A stretch of DNA of 64,000 nucleotides from Ilyonectria destructans. Taxonomy: Eukaryota; Ascomycota; Sordariomycetes; Hypocreales; Nectriaceae. Below the pieces are notes generated by a model. It ran no database searches and was not told where the DNA came from. It saw nothing but the letters and a program-made list of their open reading frames with translations. A program made the position numbers and the translations under genes. Where the stretch lies: positions 806,001 to 870,000 of the forward strand of contig JAHEWK010000017.1 of the NCBI GenBank assembly GCA_020740775.1. The letters run 5' to 3'. Of the stretch, positions 19,740 through 31,514 are shown one piece after another (position 1 is the stretch's first letter; each line of letters opens with the position of its first letter).

Positions 19740-22700
19740 TTAATTAGACTGGAGATCTGGCAGCTCCTGAATTGAAAACCTCACGATAATAACCCTTCCC
19801 GATTTACAGCCGATAACGATAGTGGATCCTAACACTGTCGAGCAGGTTGGCCGGAAATCCAGCGGCAACCAGAGCAAGTTATTTCCATACCAGGTAATCC
19901 AGCACCCGTCTCCGGTAATACCGAAGCCGAAACGGCGGTCGCGAATGTGGCTAGACATAGCTAGAGTAGTAGATGCCACAGATGCCTCTGCGACTAGTGG
20001 CTTAGGCACGGTAATGTAGCCAAGATCGGTAAGGAGGCGTGTGTTACCTGGCTCAAACGATAGGTGAGATACAAACCCAATGTGAACTGTCTGGACGCAG
20101 TCACCAGCGTTGGTGCGCCATATCCGTACCGTGCGATCGTCCGATGCTGACGCTACGAGCGCCGAGTCGTGTGAGAAGGCTATCGACCTGACCGAGCGGC
20201 TATGGCCCTTAAGTTCCTGGACGCAGTCACCGGCGTCGGTGCGCCATATCCGTACCGTGCGATCGTCCGATGCTGACGCTATAAGCGCTGAGTCGTATGA
20301 GAAGGCTACCGACTTAACCGAGCGCCTATGGCCCTTGAGTTCCTGGACGCAGTTGCCCGAGTCGATGTACCAGATTCGTACTGTGCGATCATCCGACGCT
20401 GATGCCACAAGCGCTGAGTTATGTGAGAAGGCTACCGACTTAACCCAGTCGCTATGACCCTTGAGTTCCTGGACGCAGTCGCCCGTATCGGCGTGCCAGA
20501 TCCGTACCGTCTTGTCCCGTGAGGCCGACGCTACGAGCGCCGAGTCGTAGGAGAAGGCTACTGACCTGACGGGGCCGCTATGGCCCTTGAATTCCTGGAA
20601 GCAGTCACCCGTATCGGCGTGCCAGATCCGTACCGTCTTGTCCCGCGAGGCCGACGCGACGAGCGCCGAGTCGTGGGAGAAGGCTACTGACCTAACGGGG
20701 CCGCTATGGCCCTTGAATTCCTGGACGCAGCCACCTGAGTCGGCGTGCCAGATCCGCACCGTCCGATCGTCTGAAGCCGATGCCACAAGCGCCGAGTCGT
20801 ATGAGGAGGCTATCGACCTGACCGAGCGGCTATGGCCCTTCAGTTCCTGGACGCAGTCACCGGCGTCGGTGCGCCATATCCGTACCGTGCGATCGTCCGA
20901 CGCCGATGCCACGAGCGCCGAGTCGTATGAGAAGGCTATCGACCTGACCGAGCGGCTATGGCCCTTGAGTTCCTGGATACAATTACCGGCGTCGACGCGC
21001 CAGATCCGCACCGTCCGATCGTCTGACGCTGATGCCACAAGCGTCGAGTCGTGTGAGAAGGCTATCGACCTGACCAAACGCCTATGGCCCTTGAGTTCCT
21101 GGATGCGGTCGCCTGTATTGGTGTGCCAGATCCGTACTGTGCGATCGTCTGAGACTAATGCCACGAGCGTCGAGTCGTGGGAGAAGGCTACCGACTTAAC
21201 CGAGCGCCTATAGCCCTTGAGTTCCTGGACACAGTCGCCCGAGTCGACGCGCCAGATCCGTACCGTGCGATCGTCCGACGCTGATGCCACAAGCGTCGAG
21301 TCGTATGAGAAGGCTACCGACTTAACCCAGTCGCTATGGCCCTTGAGTTCCTGGACGCAGTCGCCCGAGTCGACGCGCCAGATCCGTACTGTCCGATCGT
21401 CCGGTGCTGACGCCATGAGCGCCGAGTCGTGGGAGAAGGCTACCGTCCTGACCCAGTCGCTCTGGCCCTTGATGCATTCACTCGTGTCGGCGTGCCAGAT
21501 CCGCACCGTCCGATCGTCCGACGCCGACGCCACGAGCGCCGACCCGTGGGAGAAGGCTACCGACCTGACGGGGCCGCTATGACCCTTGAGTTCCTGGACG
21601 CAGTCACCGGCGTCAACGCGCCAGATCCGCACCGTCCGATCGTCTGAGGCCGATGCCACGAGCGTCGAGTCCTGCGAAAATGCCACCGACCTGACGGGGC
21701 CGCTATGGCCCTCGAGCGTCTGTAAACATGAGTTCCAGTCTATTTCAGCCTCCGGAGCAAGAGATATCCAGCTAGGAATCTCGCTCTCGAACGTGTATCG
21801 GATAATACTCTTCTCCGGCGCAAAGGCAAGTGCCGAGGAATATATCTGGAGAGGTGTTTTGTCAATTATTGAAACGTTGGCGAGAACGAAGCGTATAGCG
21901 TCGCTAAGAAAGCTAGATAACTTCACACTCGCTCCGGGCTGAGTCACGTTAGCAGTGAATGTCGGGGGTGGATAATGCAATGCTTACGTTGAGGAGTGAG
22001 TGTAAAGTTTTGATGATACCAAGACTTTCCGATGCCCTTCCCATAAGACTTAACGCTTCCATCCAATGGAGAAAATGGCGTGTTAAAAAGTTGCGGACGG
22101 GTCCGCCATCGCTAACATGATCCCTTGCGTGTTGTATGTGATATACCCAGTGTAGACAAGCATACTGAACTTCTGGTGGTAGGCATGCGTCTACTCTCTG
22201 GGGATTGATAGTTGAGCGGCTTGTTCCTGGGGCGTTCAAATCACAAATATCTGTTCTAAGACGCTCGTTCATGACACGCACACAGTTTGCCGCCATCTTC
22301 CCGTGGGAATATTTCTCGTCTACCCAGAACGGGTTCTTTCCGCGTTTCTCGGCATCCACCAGGAAGTCGCGGAAGGAGAGATGTAGTAGCCTGACGGGTG
22401 AGCTGGACGACGGCGGAATACTCAGGACTGAATGAAGCAAGTCTAGCCTATCATCGATAGTATCTTTAGATACACTGAGCATCTGTGCCAGGGCACAGGT
22501 AGAGAGGGGCCTGGCAAGAATGACGATCGAGCCAACAATGACTCGAAATTCTTGTAGAGCCTTCTCTCTCTGCCTGATAGGGAAACCGACGACCAGCTGG
22601 TTCAAGACAGGCAGATATGTTGCATCAAGTTGCGATTCCTGGCTTCTCGTTCGGTATTTCAGAACCTCTTGGAGTTGCTTATCAGGGTTACCGCATCTGC

Positions 22701-24115
22701 GATCGGCGAGGAAGCGGCATACAGTGGCGGCGAAGATGAAGAGAGGAACCGCCATCTGTACTAGAATCTGGATATGCGATTGGCCGGGCCAGCTTGTGGG
22801 TAGTTGTCGGTCTTTGGGAACGGAACTATTGTAATTGCTTCTGATTACTGCAAGCTCATGCCGAAGAAATGCAGATATGTCATGCCCAACTATGTTCTCG
22901 GGCATCTCATGGAGAACGAAGTCCTGGTACTTGCCCGTGATGGCGCTGAAACCCAGGCGGATCGGCAGATCGGGTCTGCTGGTGACAAGGATTCTTAGTC
23001 GCGGAGACTGCAACGTCTTGACGCGAGAAAACAGGTTGATGATGAGTTTGACATCGTCGTCCCGTTCGCACTCGTCAAGGGCATCGACAACGACGACAAG
23101 CGTGGCATTCTTCCGAGCGTCTTGAGGTATCCTTGACAGAGGTTCTAGGATGAGTTTCTTGAACTGCTCTTCCGCAGCCTTTCCGAAGATGGTGGTATCG
23201 GCATCGATGGCATTTCTAGCGTGCGGTGCGAAGGCGGGCACTCTGGAGACTAACTGGGCTGCGATGGTGGTGACAAATTTGGACAAGCTGCCTCGGTCGG
23301 CCTCACCTCTCCTGAAGAAGAAGCTGGCGCCGAGGCGACCGGTTGTGGCGAAAGACCGGGCTACGGTACGGGAGATGGTGGACTTTCCGGTTCCAGCCAT
23401 ACCGTTGAGCCAGAAGATGGCCTCGGCGCGAGGATCATCGGCCCATTCAGATATTTGGCGAAGAAGGTCGACTCTGGTGTCGCGGAGGCAGATTGGGTTG
23501 TGCTCTTCGGCGCGGGAGTCGAAGCTGGCTTCTACGACAACGGGAAGTCTATCGAGTACTGCTTTTTGGTCGATGTCGAGGAGCTTTACATCGATGTGGA
23601 GTAGGTTCTGGCCGATCTCGAGTAGAACGGCCCTAGATCATAGCCTTGTCGGTTCCCATTAGTTGAAGTGGAGATGGATTGGCGACGTACGTATTGTCAA
23701 CTTGTAGGCCCAAGGAGATAGCGTGCGTGCATCGCCCGAGACCTTGGGCGATCTTTTCGACGTCCTTATTCTGAAATGGCCATTTCAAGGCCCGAAGTCC
23801 TAGTCGGCTCATTGCCTTGCGCGCTGTTCCAGGGCTAAGCACTCGTTCCAGCTCTCTAAGCTGCGATAGGCTGTCCTCGGCCGCAACCATCAGCTCCTGA
23901 GAAGCCTCAAGCTTCGCGCCATTTGGACCCTTGAGTAGCAGCTGAACACTCTCCGAAGCCTTCTTCAGGTTAGTGGCTTCTCGTTGAAGTCGGTCGATGT
24001 CATCTCTTGCGTTCTTGACGTCTCTGCAGTAGTAGAAGCACAGCGAAGCGACCTTGGCCGACGACTGGACGACTGCAAGGAGGCTCGCAACGACGCCGAG
24101 AGCTTCAAGAGCCAT
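19740..24115 (-). CDS. NLR-2: NACHT-WD40 STAND receptor, three exons
   Basis: Predicted 1,422-aa cytoplasmic NLR-like receptor. Exons 24115-23691, 23632-21988 and 21938-19740; introns 23633-23690 (GTACGT...TAG) and 21939-21987 (GTAAGC, GCTAAC branch, CAG). All joins keep frame. Residues 1-145 match the fungal STAND N-terminal domain type (ALGVVASLLAVVQSSAKVAS, then DVKNARDDIDRLQREATNL), unlike NLR-1. NACHT: Walker A NGMAGTGKST near 218-227, Walker B VVVVDALDEC near 318-327, then SRPDLPIR. Thirteen WD40 repeats at about 761-1303, followed by a 119-residue tail resembling that of NLR-1. Signalling type (adapter or death effector) is not evident from the sequence. Splice sites are inferred. Confidence 0.88.
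20100..21728 (-). repeat. Thirteen tandem WD40 repeats of NLR-2
   Basis: Twelve 42-residue units and one of 39 (unit 3 lacks three residues, reading CIKGQSDWV). Consensus begins CVQELKGHS and ends SDDRTVRIW. Variation is concentrated just after KGH (SGP, SDW, SRS, RRS, RRL), at DSA/DST, and at the strand after RIW (RVDAGD, HADTGD, RTDAGD, YIDSGN). Units 9 and 10 share SRDKTVRIWHADTGD, suggesting a recent local duplication. Confidence 0.93.
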
Positions 24116-24480
24116 CGCATTAAGAGATCGTACTCGCGCTGGCCTGGTGTCAGTAGAGCATCACGAGTAACCGTTGCGAAGGCTGCGGTAGTAACTGTAG
24201 GTATCAGTACCGGTGAAATGCGTATACCGTCATTCGCACCCTGGCAAGACACTGGGGACGGAGACTTTGGATATGCGGTGGTGACGGCACATCCTCCGCC
24301 GCTGATGGCGGATATAGCTATATATATATCTTCTACGGCGGGTCGCAGCCACATAGTACGTCTTAGGGTTTGCCTGAGTTGCATTCGATAGACATGGTAT
24401 CTGCGTCTGTCGGGTTTCTGGTGCACGACTGCCATTCCCTGACGTGGAAGTGGGAGCGCGAAATTAGGTACGTGCCACAC

Positions 24481-24606
24481 GACATGGATGGCTGGAGCAG
24501 GGGAACAGAACGGAATTTGCCGTTCATCGATGAGCAGGTCCTCTTGGTCGTCTGTGCAGGCCGTTCCTATGCCCGTAGAATACCTGGGGGAACAACGACC
24601 TGGAAT
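24481..24606. repeat. Dispersed repeat, copy A
   Basis: 24481-24530 (GACATGGATGGCTGGAGCAG and onward) is about 80% identical to 27166-27216 in the same orientation. 24529-24604 matches 27341-27419 in the opposite orientation. So two adjacent segments here are separated and one is inverted in the other copy. Confidence 0.7.
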
Positions 24607-25591
24607 GGGAAACTTTGAGCGTGCAGGTGAAACAAAGAGTTCGTGGTACCAAGCAAGTCAATACATGACTCGCTCTTCTACCATAGCTGCGTCCGCCTTG
24701 CGGCCCGCCGTCGTTCGCCTTGTCACTAGCCGGCCTGACATCCCTTCGGTCGAGCATGCTACAATTCCAGGAAGAAATTAGCAGGACCTATTATGCCATA
24801 AGCTCCAGCGGTGAGTGCGATCCCCGTAACGGATCGTTATACCCTCATGTAATGGGTCATTTTAAACAGAATATCTACCCCAACGGCGAGGGTAAAAACA
24901 GGCGTCTCAATCAAGACTCTGTGAGCACGAGGGGGGGGCATATGCAGCAATGGTTAATAGAGAGGGGCACAGACCTGCAGTACAACCTATGGCTTTTCAC
25001 CTTTCAGGGAAAGCGTGGCCTATCATCTCAGGTGAAGGCTTGGCCAAGCATATCTGGGAATGCTGGCACGGGAACAGGGATTTGGGCCAAGAGAGCAAGC
25101 TAGAAAATAAATACCCAGGTGACAAGGTGCCTCCTAAGGCCGGGCTGCGCCAAAGAGGAGTCCAAGGACCGTGACAGCTCCGTAATTTAAATCATGTCCC
25201 AGGCTTACGCCGTCGGTGCTGGGACGTGTAAAGCTGGTGAAACATGGGAATCCAGGAATTTGGGTGGAGGACTGCCTCCCGCCTTCTCGGGTAAAGCCGA
25301 GTGAGTTCGCGCTCGGTCCAGTGGTCCTGGGGGTTCCTGGCGCCGCGTATGTGTACCTGGGGGTTCCGAAGACCAAACCCAAGCCTAGCGTTCCTGCCCC
25401 CCTCTCCACCCAACATATGTGTCCGTCCACAGAGACACACGACGGGCTCCCCGCCGCAGCGGGGATCGGCACAGAGGCAGCAGGCGCAGGGCAGCGCACC
25501 GCGCCGTCCGCGTTTGTGGCTCTCATCATTGCTCTGGCCCAAAAATCCGCCGTGGGGGCGTACGTTTAATGACCAGAGGGCACACGCCAAC

Positions 25592-25645
25592 CGAAAAAGA
25601 AAAGAAAAGAAAAAAAAAGAAAAAAAAAGAAGAAAAAAGGAAAGA
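25592..25645. repeat. Purine-rich low-complexity tract
   Basis: AAAAGAAAAG/AAAAAAAAGA-type run of A with scattered G over about 54 bp. Confidence 0.85.
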
Positions 25646-26635
25646 TTAGAGCATCAGTCGCTCCCTAGCCTCTCCCAGATAGGAGCATATAAGCGAGCCA
25701 GTTAGGTTATTCGCGGTGTGTGCCAGCGGCGGTTGGTTGGTGAGTGGGCGGTGGTGATGAACTGCCCCTAGGCTAATTTTTCGGGTGGACTTGAGACTCA
25801 CGTCAACATGCATCCCCGTCCAGACGGTCGTCCTTGAGAGAACGAAGAAGCGAACATAAAACATGCAGGGCAGATTGGGTCCACCTTCGAAACACCTAGC
25901 CGTCTCGATGGATCCAGAAGCCTCGTGGTTGAGCAGACGTCTATGTCGACTCCGTGCCGCTGGTGCTGCCGTGTTTGCGACGGGTTCTAGGACAACAGCA
26001 TTTCGATTCCCGCACGCGACTGAGCTGTGATTCGCTCTATGCAGCGTCCCTCGATGCCTGGACTGAATCCCGGTGAAGGGGAAGGTGAGGTGTATGGTGA
26101 CCTGTCCTGACCCTTGTTGAGCCCCTTAATAAATTCACAACCCAGTACCAGTGGGTTGGGATGCCTAATAGTACCCTGCAGAGATCATTCAGTGAATGGG
26201 TACCAGTGGCATGGCCCTGCCCTTGCATGGCCCTGGGCTCAACCAGGCTGCCGGCGCCGCTGATCGCTGCATCCAGAATTGCCCATCGGAGGCGAGGCCT
26301 GGACCAAACCTCGCCATTGTTCGAAATTTGTTAAGCAAAGTTTACAACTGGACCGCATAAGAGTTGTTTCACTAACATGTCTAACCGGACATTCCGCATA
26401 CAATCGATCATTCTCGGCGACTCATTCTCGGCGACGTCATCATTAGCAATGGCGTCATCCAGTATCTTGGACGACGGGAGACCAAATGGTGAGATTCCAG
26501 CGGTGCTGGCGCAATGAAAGGATTTCGTGGCCGTACGCTGCTAAGCAGCCGCGGACCGACTCCCCGGCCAAGGCGAACCGATATGTCCAGCCACAGGTTG
26601 GAATAGAACAGGACAACACAGGAAGCCGAGAATAA

Positions 26636-26875
26636 ATGGTGGAAAAGTTCCAGAACTCACGGATAACCAAGAACCGATATTGGAAGGCAAGACCGGAATG
26701 GTGCGTCAAATGGAAAGGCTACCCTCCTTCATGGCGGCCTCAACGGGACATAATCCCTGGTAGTGAGGCATTGCTCTATAACATAACCAGAACCCGGCCC
26801 GGCCAATACCAACTGAATCATGACGTCGCAGGAGCCCTAAGCAGTGTGGAGAGGGGTATCGATATTATTTACTGA
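26636..26875 (+). pseudogene. Chromodomain relic of a gypsy chromovirus
   Basis: An 79-aa frame reads KFQNSRITKNRYWKARPEWC, then VKWKGYPPSWRPQRDIIPGS. The VKWKGYP-SW-P pattern is the chromodomain signature found at the C-termini of chromovirus integrases and in HP1-like proteins. No integrase is readable upstream, so this is a detached fragment, unrelated at close range to the Gypsy-2 chromodomain. Confidence 0.6.
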
Positions 26876-27165
26876 CCCACAATTTAGAAGCCAATATACT
26901 CTTCGGTCCAGTTTCTCCCGTGCGCCCCATGTTGATCCGTTTAAGGCGGCGCCGCTCGGATCATCGGCAAGCTAGCGACGGGACGGGCCAAGGCGGACGA
27001 GGGATTAAGGTTATGGTGTTGCAGTGCCTCTATTAGTTGAGTAGAACCACTCACAGAAGGCAAACTAAGTTGTTCCGGCATCTTAGCGCCTAAATTCTTC
27101 TACAGCGCGAAGGTCTTGATCGCCAACGGCGTACTTCGCAAATCGACGTCTGTTACGTACCGCGC

Positions 27166-27419
27166 GACATGGATCGCTGGAGCAGAGGGGCAGAAACGTA
27201 ATTTGCCATTCATCGACAGGGCGCAAAAAATGTGCAGCAGTACCTTCTCATCAAAGGAGGCGTTGTGTCCTTCCACCCTGAAACCGATAGAGGGGCTGCT
27301 TACTTCACCTACCCGCTCAAAGTTTCTCCTCATTCTGTCTTCCTGGTCGTTGTTGCACCAACTATTCTACAAGCATAGGAACAGCCTTTACAGCAGACCA
27401 AGTTGACCTGCTCATTCGG
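27166..27419. repeat. Dispersed repeat, copy B (rearranged)
   Basis: 27166-27216 is a direct copy of 24481-24530, and 27341-27419 is an inverted copy of 24529-24604. About 125 bp of unrelated sequence lies between them. Confidence 0.7.
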
Positions 27420-29056
27420 ATGAAGGTGGATAGGAATCGGCCTTGGAAGGAGATGCATGGGAGAAAAGAGAATGCCATCAGCAGCTCTTTGGCATAAGGC
27501 GCAAGACACGTTGAGGATTCTCGAGACCTGCACGTAGAGAACCGGCAATTTGAGGAAAAGGTCGATCAGAGGTTGCTAGAGTAAGGCAATTTAGCTAGAC
27601 ACTCGACATTCGTTGGCAACTGATCAGCGGCGGCACTTGCCGACCGCTGGCTGGTTCAATAACCTCGCACGGACGCGCCGGTCGGTAGGGTGTACTGAAT
27701 GTGTCCTAGTTGATCTCTTGAATGTGCTATCTCCGGCGTCTGCACGCGGGCGCATGGAAGAGGCAGAGTCGCGCCTAAATGGTCGCCTTCGCACTTCGTC
27801 TCGAATCGCAACTCGCGGCACACCCACCTGACCAGCTTTGGTGACTCGAATACTCGAGTTCAGCGAAGGTGACGCTGTTGCCACAGAGTTTGCTGGACGG
27901 GGTTGCCAGTTCTTGAGCAATTGTCGGACTTGCCATGCGAAACCCGTCTGGTGGGTAGCAATAGGCCTTGAGGTAGATGGATAGCCAGGATTTAGTGCCA
28001 CGGAACTCGATGTCAAGAGAGACGGAAAGGCGAAGTAGAAGCCTCGAAGCGCTTCTGCGTTGAATGCGGTACGACACCGCAAAGATGCAGTCAGGGGTAT
28101 AGTCCGGGCGCTCACATATCAATAAGAGGGGTGCACCATGTGACCTGCCTTGGCTGCCGAGGTTTTGACAAAGGTGCACAAGATGGGCAAGGCAGAAACG
28201 CATCGTATTGTTTCATTGTATGGCGGCGAATGAGAGGTTTCGGAGTGCTCTTCAGCAACGCCAGGAGCGGTACACAACGGAGGCGAGCGGCCAGGCGTGC
28301 CTTTTGGGGCTCAGACCACGATGAAGACTCGATGGATTAGAACCCAGTCCAACCTGGAGTGAGTTGCAGATGGACATGATTCAAGCTGAGGCCGATATGT
28401 ATATGAACAGTCCGAAGGCAGGGTCGGAATAGTTATTGTGTGTCGCTTCTACAGACACGATAACTTGGTCTCTTTAGGGTCCAGTGCTACACTTAAGAAT
28501 TCATCTCCATCCACACTTCTCCATATCGCGACGCCCCTCCACGCCTCTTGACTCTGCCTCTTTTCGAGTCTCTCAGTCTCTTTTCCCCGTGATGTGGAGC
28601 CCCGGAGATCGGGGCCCGCTATTTGTCGCACAGGCCAGGTGCTGAAAGGAGTCACAGGCGCAGAATCAGCCCCGGCGCCGCTGCCTCGGAGGTTTTGCAT
28701 GGATGTTTGAGCACGGTTGTGCTCTCGGACCTGACCTTCTATTACCCTGGTCTTATTCCAGCAGAAGGAATCTCAAATGTTCTAATCTTTCTGGGGCAGC
28801 CACTTCCCTCAGCGCACTGGGCAGGCGGCTGTCATGGAGCATGCAGGGGCTAAGATAAAAAAAAAAGTCACAGCTGCCTCCGCATTCCGGCATCCCCGAG
28901 CACCCCTGCTCCAAAGCTTTACCTCATTAGCCGGTCAGTGCTTTTGGTTCTTCTCAAAGGAATGCTTTGATCCACTGTAGGCATCTACCCCTCCCGCCCC
29001 TTTTTCTACTTTGCTCAACGCCGTACACTTACTTCTTCTCTCGCTGATGCGGAAAG

Positions 29057-29143
29057 CCGGTTCCTTGGCCTCACAGCCAGGGAACCGGGCTTGATGCCTC
29101 AGGCCGTAGGGCCTTGTGGGTCGGAGCCCTTACGGCTCCGACC
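29057..29143. repeat. Hairpin cluster
   Basis: CCGGTTCCTTGGC (29057-29069) pairs with GCCAGGGAACCGG (29076-29088), 12 of 13. GGTCGGAGCC (29119-29128) pairs perfectly with GGCTCCGACC (29134-29143) across CTTAC. Between them lies GCCTCAGGCC. Could be a MITE interior or a structured transcript. Confidence 0.7.
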
Positions 29144-29466
29144 GTAGCTAGCTAGCTGTGGAGATCATCAATCCTACATACCTTCACTTTGACCCTAGGT
29201 CCCTACCCTGCTCGTATCACTCTCCCTAGTCTTACTTACTGATTAATGGCTAAACCTCGGAGCAACGACGCCCATCCTTCCGAAAGGACGTTTCTCGTGC
29301 TTTCTATGCTTCCCTACAACCCAATCGCCTATATTGTATAAAGCCACCATGGAAAATGGTGCACAAAGGTCCTCTTGTCAGCTTGTGCAACGATTTTCTG
29401 TGCATCCCTCTAAGAGAGGCTGTTGAGTTGGGTGTTGGCTATCGTCCCTTTCCACCGCTAAATTGT

Positions 29467-29688
29467 CTACCCATGCTTTAATAATATGCTCTTTATACAG
29501 CTTGAGCTAGTATATCTTAATATACCGAACTGCCTCAGGGTGTTTTCAGTATATTTAAGCTCAAACTTCACTAGATATTCTTCGAATATCCTTTCGTTTA
29601 GTGAGGCGACAATTAAGTGCCAGAATCCATAGAATTCATCACATGCTTTGTCTTCTGCATAATATCTTACTTGGTTGCTCTTTAACAT
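29467..29688 (-). pseudogene. AT-rich transposase-like relic (possibly MULE)
   Basis: 73 residues including FWHLIVASLNERIFEEYLVK and FELKYTENTLRQFGILRY. The W-x3-V-x-S-x-E-x2-F-x6-F spacing resembles the linker after the catalytic core in fungal MULE-type transposases. The DNA is much more AT-rich than the surroundings, as in C-to-T-mutated relics. Very tentative. Confidence 0.25.
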
Positions 29689-31193
29689 AAAGGCGGGCTG
29701 ACAGCGCTACAGGACTGCCTTGTTAATATACCAGATAAAATACTTCGAACACCCGTTAAGTTGCCAAGGCAAGGGACTTAACGGCTGAATATCCAGCCCG
29801 AATGGTAAATACCGTATACCTGCTATTAAACTCTCCTGGGGGAAACCCCTAGATCCCCCTTTTGACTGCGGCGGTAACCAGCTGTTAAAACCACTTCAAA
29901 CCTGTAGTAAGGGAATTGACTGATAGTCACAGGGGTCCCTCTACTGCTTCCTGACAGGCCCAATCAACTATATACCGGTTATGGAATTTCCCCGTTCCCT
30001 GTATCTTATATGAAAACGTCATTTAGTCAATGTAGCGTGGTGGATACAGCGGATCGGTCAGCTGTTGAGCCTGACGGCGTTGTTGGTCAGCAAGGCGCAT
30101 CAACGTAACTAATACCGGCCTGGAAGTCGCGTGTAGCGAGGTCAGTAACTATCTGATCCGCATGTGTCATATGGCGATATTGGGGCCAGGGATGACGGGC
30201 TGTTCAGAGGACAAAATTTTATCAGAACAAAACAAAAATAACACCAGTTATAGAGTGAGAGAATCGTAGACGAATGAATCTAGTCCCATATTTTTCACTA
30301 CCCGATGGATGACACAAGTTATTGGAGTTTGGAATAATTGTCGGATTGAAGCTCGACAAAATGATTGCTGACATAAGAATGTCTTGGCTCAGAAAAAATC
30401 CGAAGAGGAAAGGCTTCGACCCACTGTAAAGTCTTGGCTCAGAAAAAATCGAAAATGGAATAGTGCAAACCCGCTCGAAAAGTCTTGGCTCAGAAATATT
30501 CAAGAAAGGAATAGCTTCGTACCCTGGCGGGCTGCATATCTTATCGCGTTGTACGGTGACAGGGGTGACAGGGTCCGAAACTTGCTGCCTAGGAAAAAGC
30601 AACAACGTCGCAACAGGATAATTGCAATAAGTCGCCCAGCCAGTTCGAGGCTGCTTGATGATGGTATATTCACAGCGGACTCCTTTGAGAAAATCTCGTG
30701 CAAAACTCTCCCGTACTCCCCAAAGCTATGGGGAGCCAGGCGGAGGCCGCTCTGGGGCAGATTGGAAACAGGTGTGACAAGGCTATGGAAGATTTGGCTG
30801 TTGATGGCCCAGGCCTTGATCTTTGGGTCGTACCTCCGTATGATCAAGCCACCAAACTTTCGTCCCTCGAGGGAAACAACTGCCGAAATTGCCCCTCAAT
30901 ATGATGCTGACTGTGTTATACACTGCCGTGATCCCTGAAAGCCACAGTAATAGCATGGTGACCAGTAATTTCCTCTATATAAGGTGTAATTTTCGTTCAT
31001 CTTCTCGCGCAGATGCGATGGTCTCTATTTGTATTCAGTTATTCTCCACAATACTGCCCCAAAACTTGATTTACTTGTTTGCAACCAAGTCAATCGACAG
31101 AACGTTCGTTCACTACATCAATACTATTGCATTTATCAATATCTGATAAGCTGTCCTTTTCACTTTCATCACTTTTGCCTTTCCCGAACAAGC
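29689..31193. other. Intergenic with a 50-bp tandem repeat
   Basis: No gene called. The only ordered feature is the triplicated segment at 30381-30530. Overlapping frames at 30222-30938 reflect this repeat. Confidence 0.5.
30381..30530. repeat. Three tandem copies of a 50-51-bp unit
   Basis: Copies start with GTCTTGGCTCAGAAA at 30381, 30431 and 30482. Each continues with an A-rich segment, then GGAA-AG and a more variable end. On the plus strand the unit encodes a repeated SWLRK-type motif, on the minus strand a repeated SEPRLF motif; I cannot say that either is translated. Confidence 0.8.
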
Positions 31194-31514
31194 ATGCCCG
31201 ATAAACAACAGCCGAGACGCCGAGGGCGGCCTAGAAAGGTCCAGACGGAAGAACGACTAGCGGCGCAACGCATACACTCGAGAACATATCACCACTGCCG
31301 ATTACAGCAAAAAGATATCACCTCGAACCTCCATACGGAGTTTTACCAGCACATCCCTTACACTCCAGCCACCTCGTCAGCGGAACTTGAAATGCCGGCT
31401 TCTCGTACACCCCTAGACAGCTTCGCTTTACCACCATCCATGATGCGAATATACCGCGGAGGTCACATAAAGTGTGGTTGTCATGTAGGTGTAGAAAGAT
31501 GGATGACGAGCTAA
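31194..31514 (+). CDS. Short AT-hook protein frame, possible TE ORF start
   Basis: 106 residues beginning MPDKQQPRRRGRPRKVQTEE. RRRGRPRK is an AT-hook, a minor-groove DNA-binding motif. Similar RRGRPRK-starts are common at the N-termini of large fungal transposon proteins (Helitron-like among them), but nothing downstream supports a helicase or Rep domain. It may be the remnant of such a protein or a small unrelated gene. Confidence 0.3.
   Translation: MPDKQQPRRRGRPRKVQTEERLAAQRIHSRTYHHCRLQQKDITSNLHTEFYQHIPYTPATSSAELEMPASRTPLDSFALPPSMMRIYRGGHIKCGCHVGVERWMTS

Larger units (their letters stand above)
24116..26635. other. Intergenic, NLR-2 upstream region and degraded repeats
   Basis: Holds the presumed NLR-2 promoter, a (TA)-rich run near 24309-24330, a repeat shared with 27166-27419 (24481-24606), and a purine-rich tract at 25592-25645. 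Open frames up to 132 codons occur in this GC-rich DNA but none shows a recognisable motif, so I do not call genes. Confidence 0.5.
26876..29466. other. Intergenic with repeat copy B and hairpins
   Basis: Contains repeat copy B (27166-27419), an A-run near 28857-28867, and a GC-rich hairpin cluster (29057-29143). Open frames on both strands at 27624-28203 overlap one another and have no family features. Confidence 0.5.

Noticed and set aside
20110..21942. Several plus-strand open frames across the NLR-2 WD40 region
   Set aside because: Same explanation: periodic shadows of the WD40 repeats on the minus strand.
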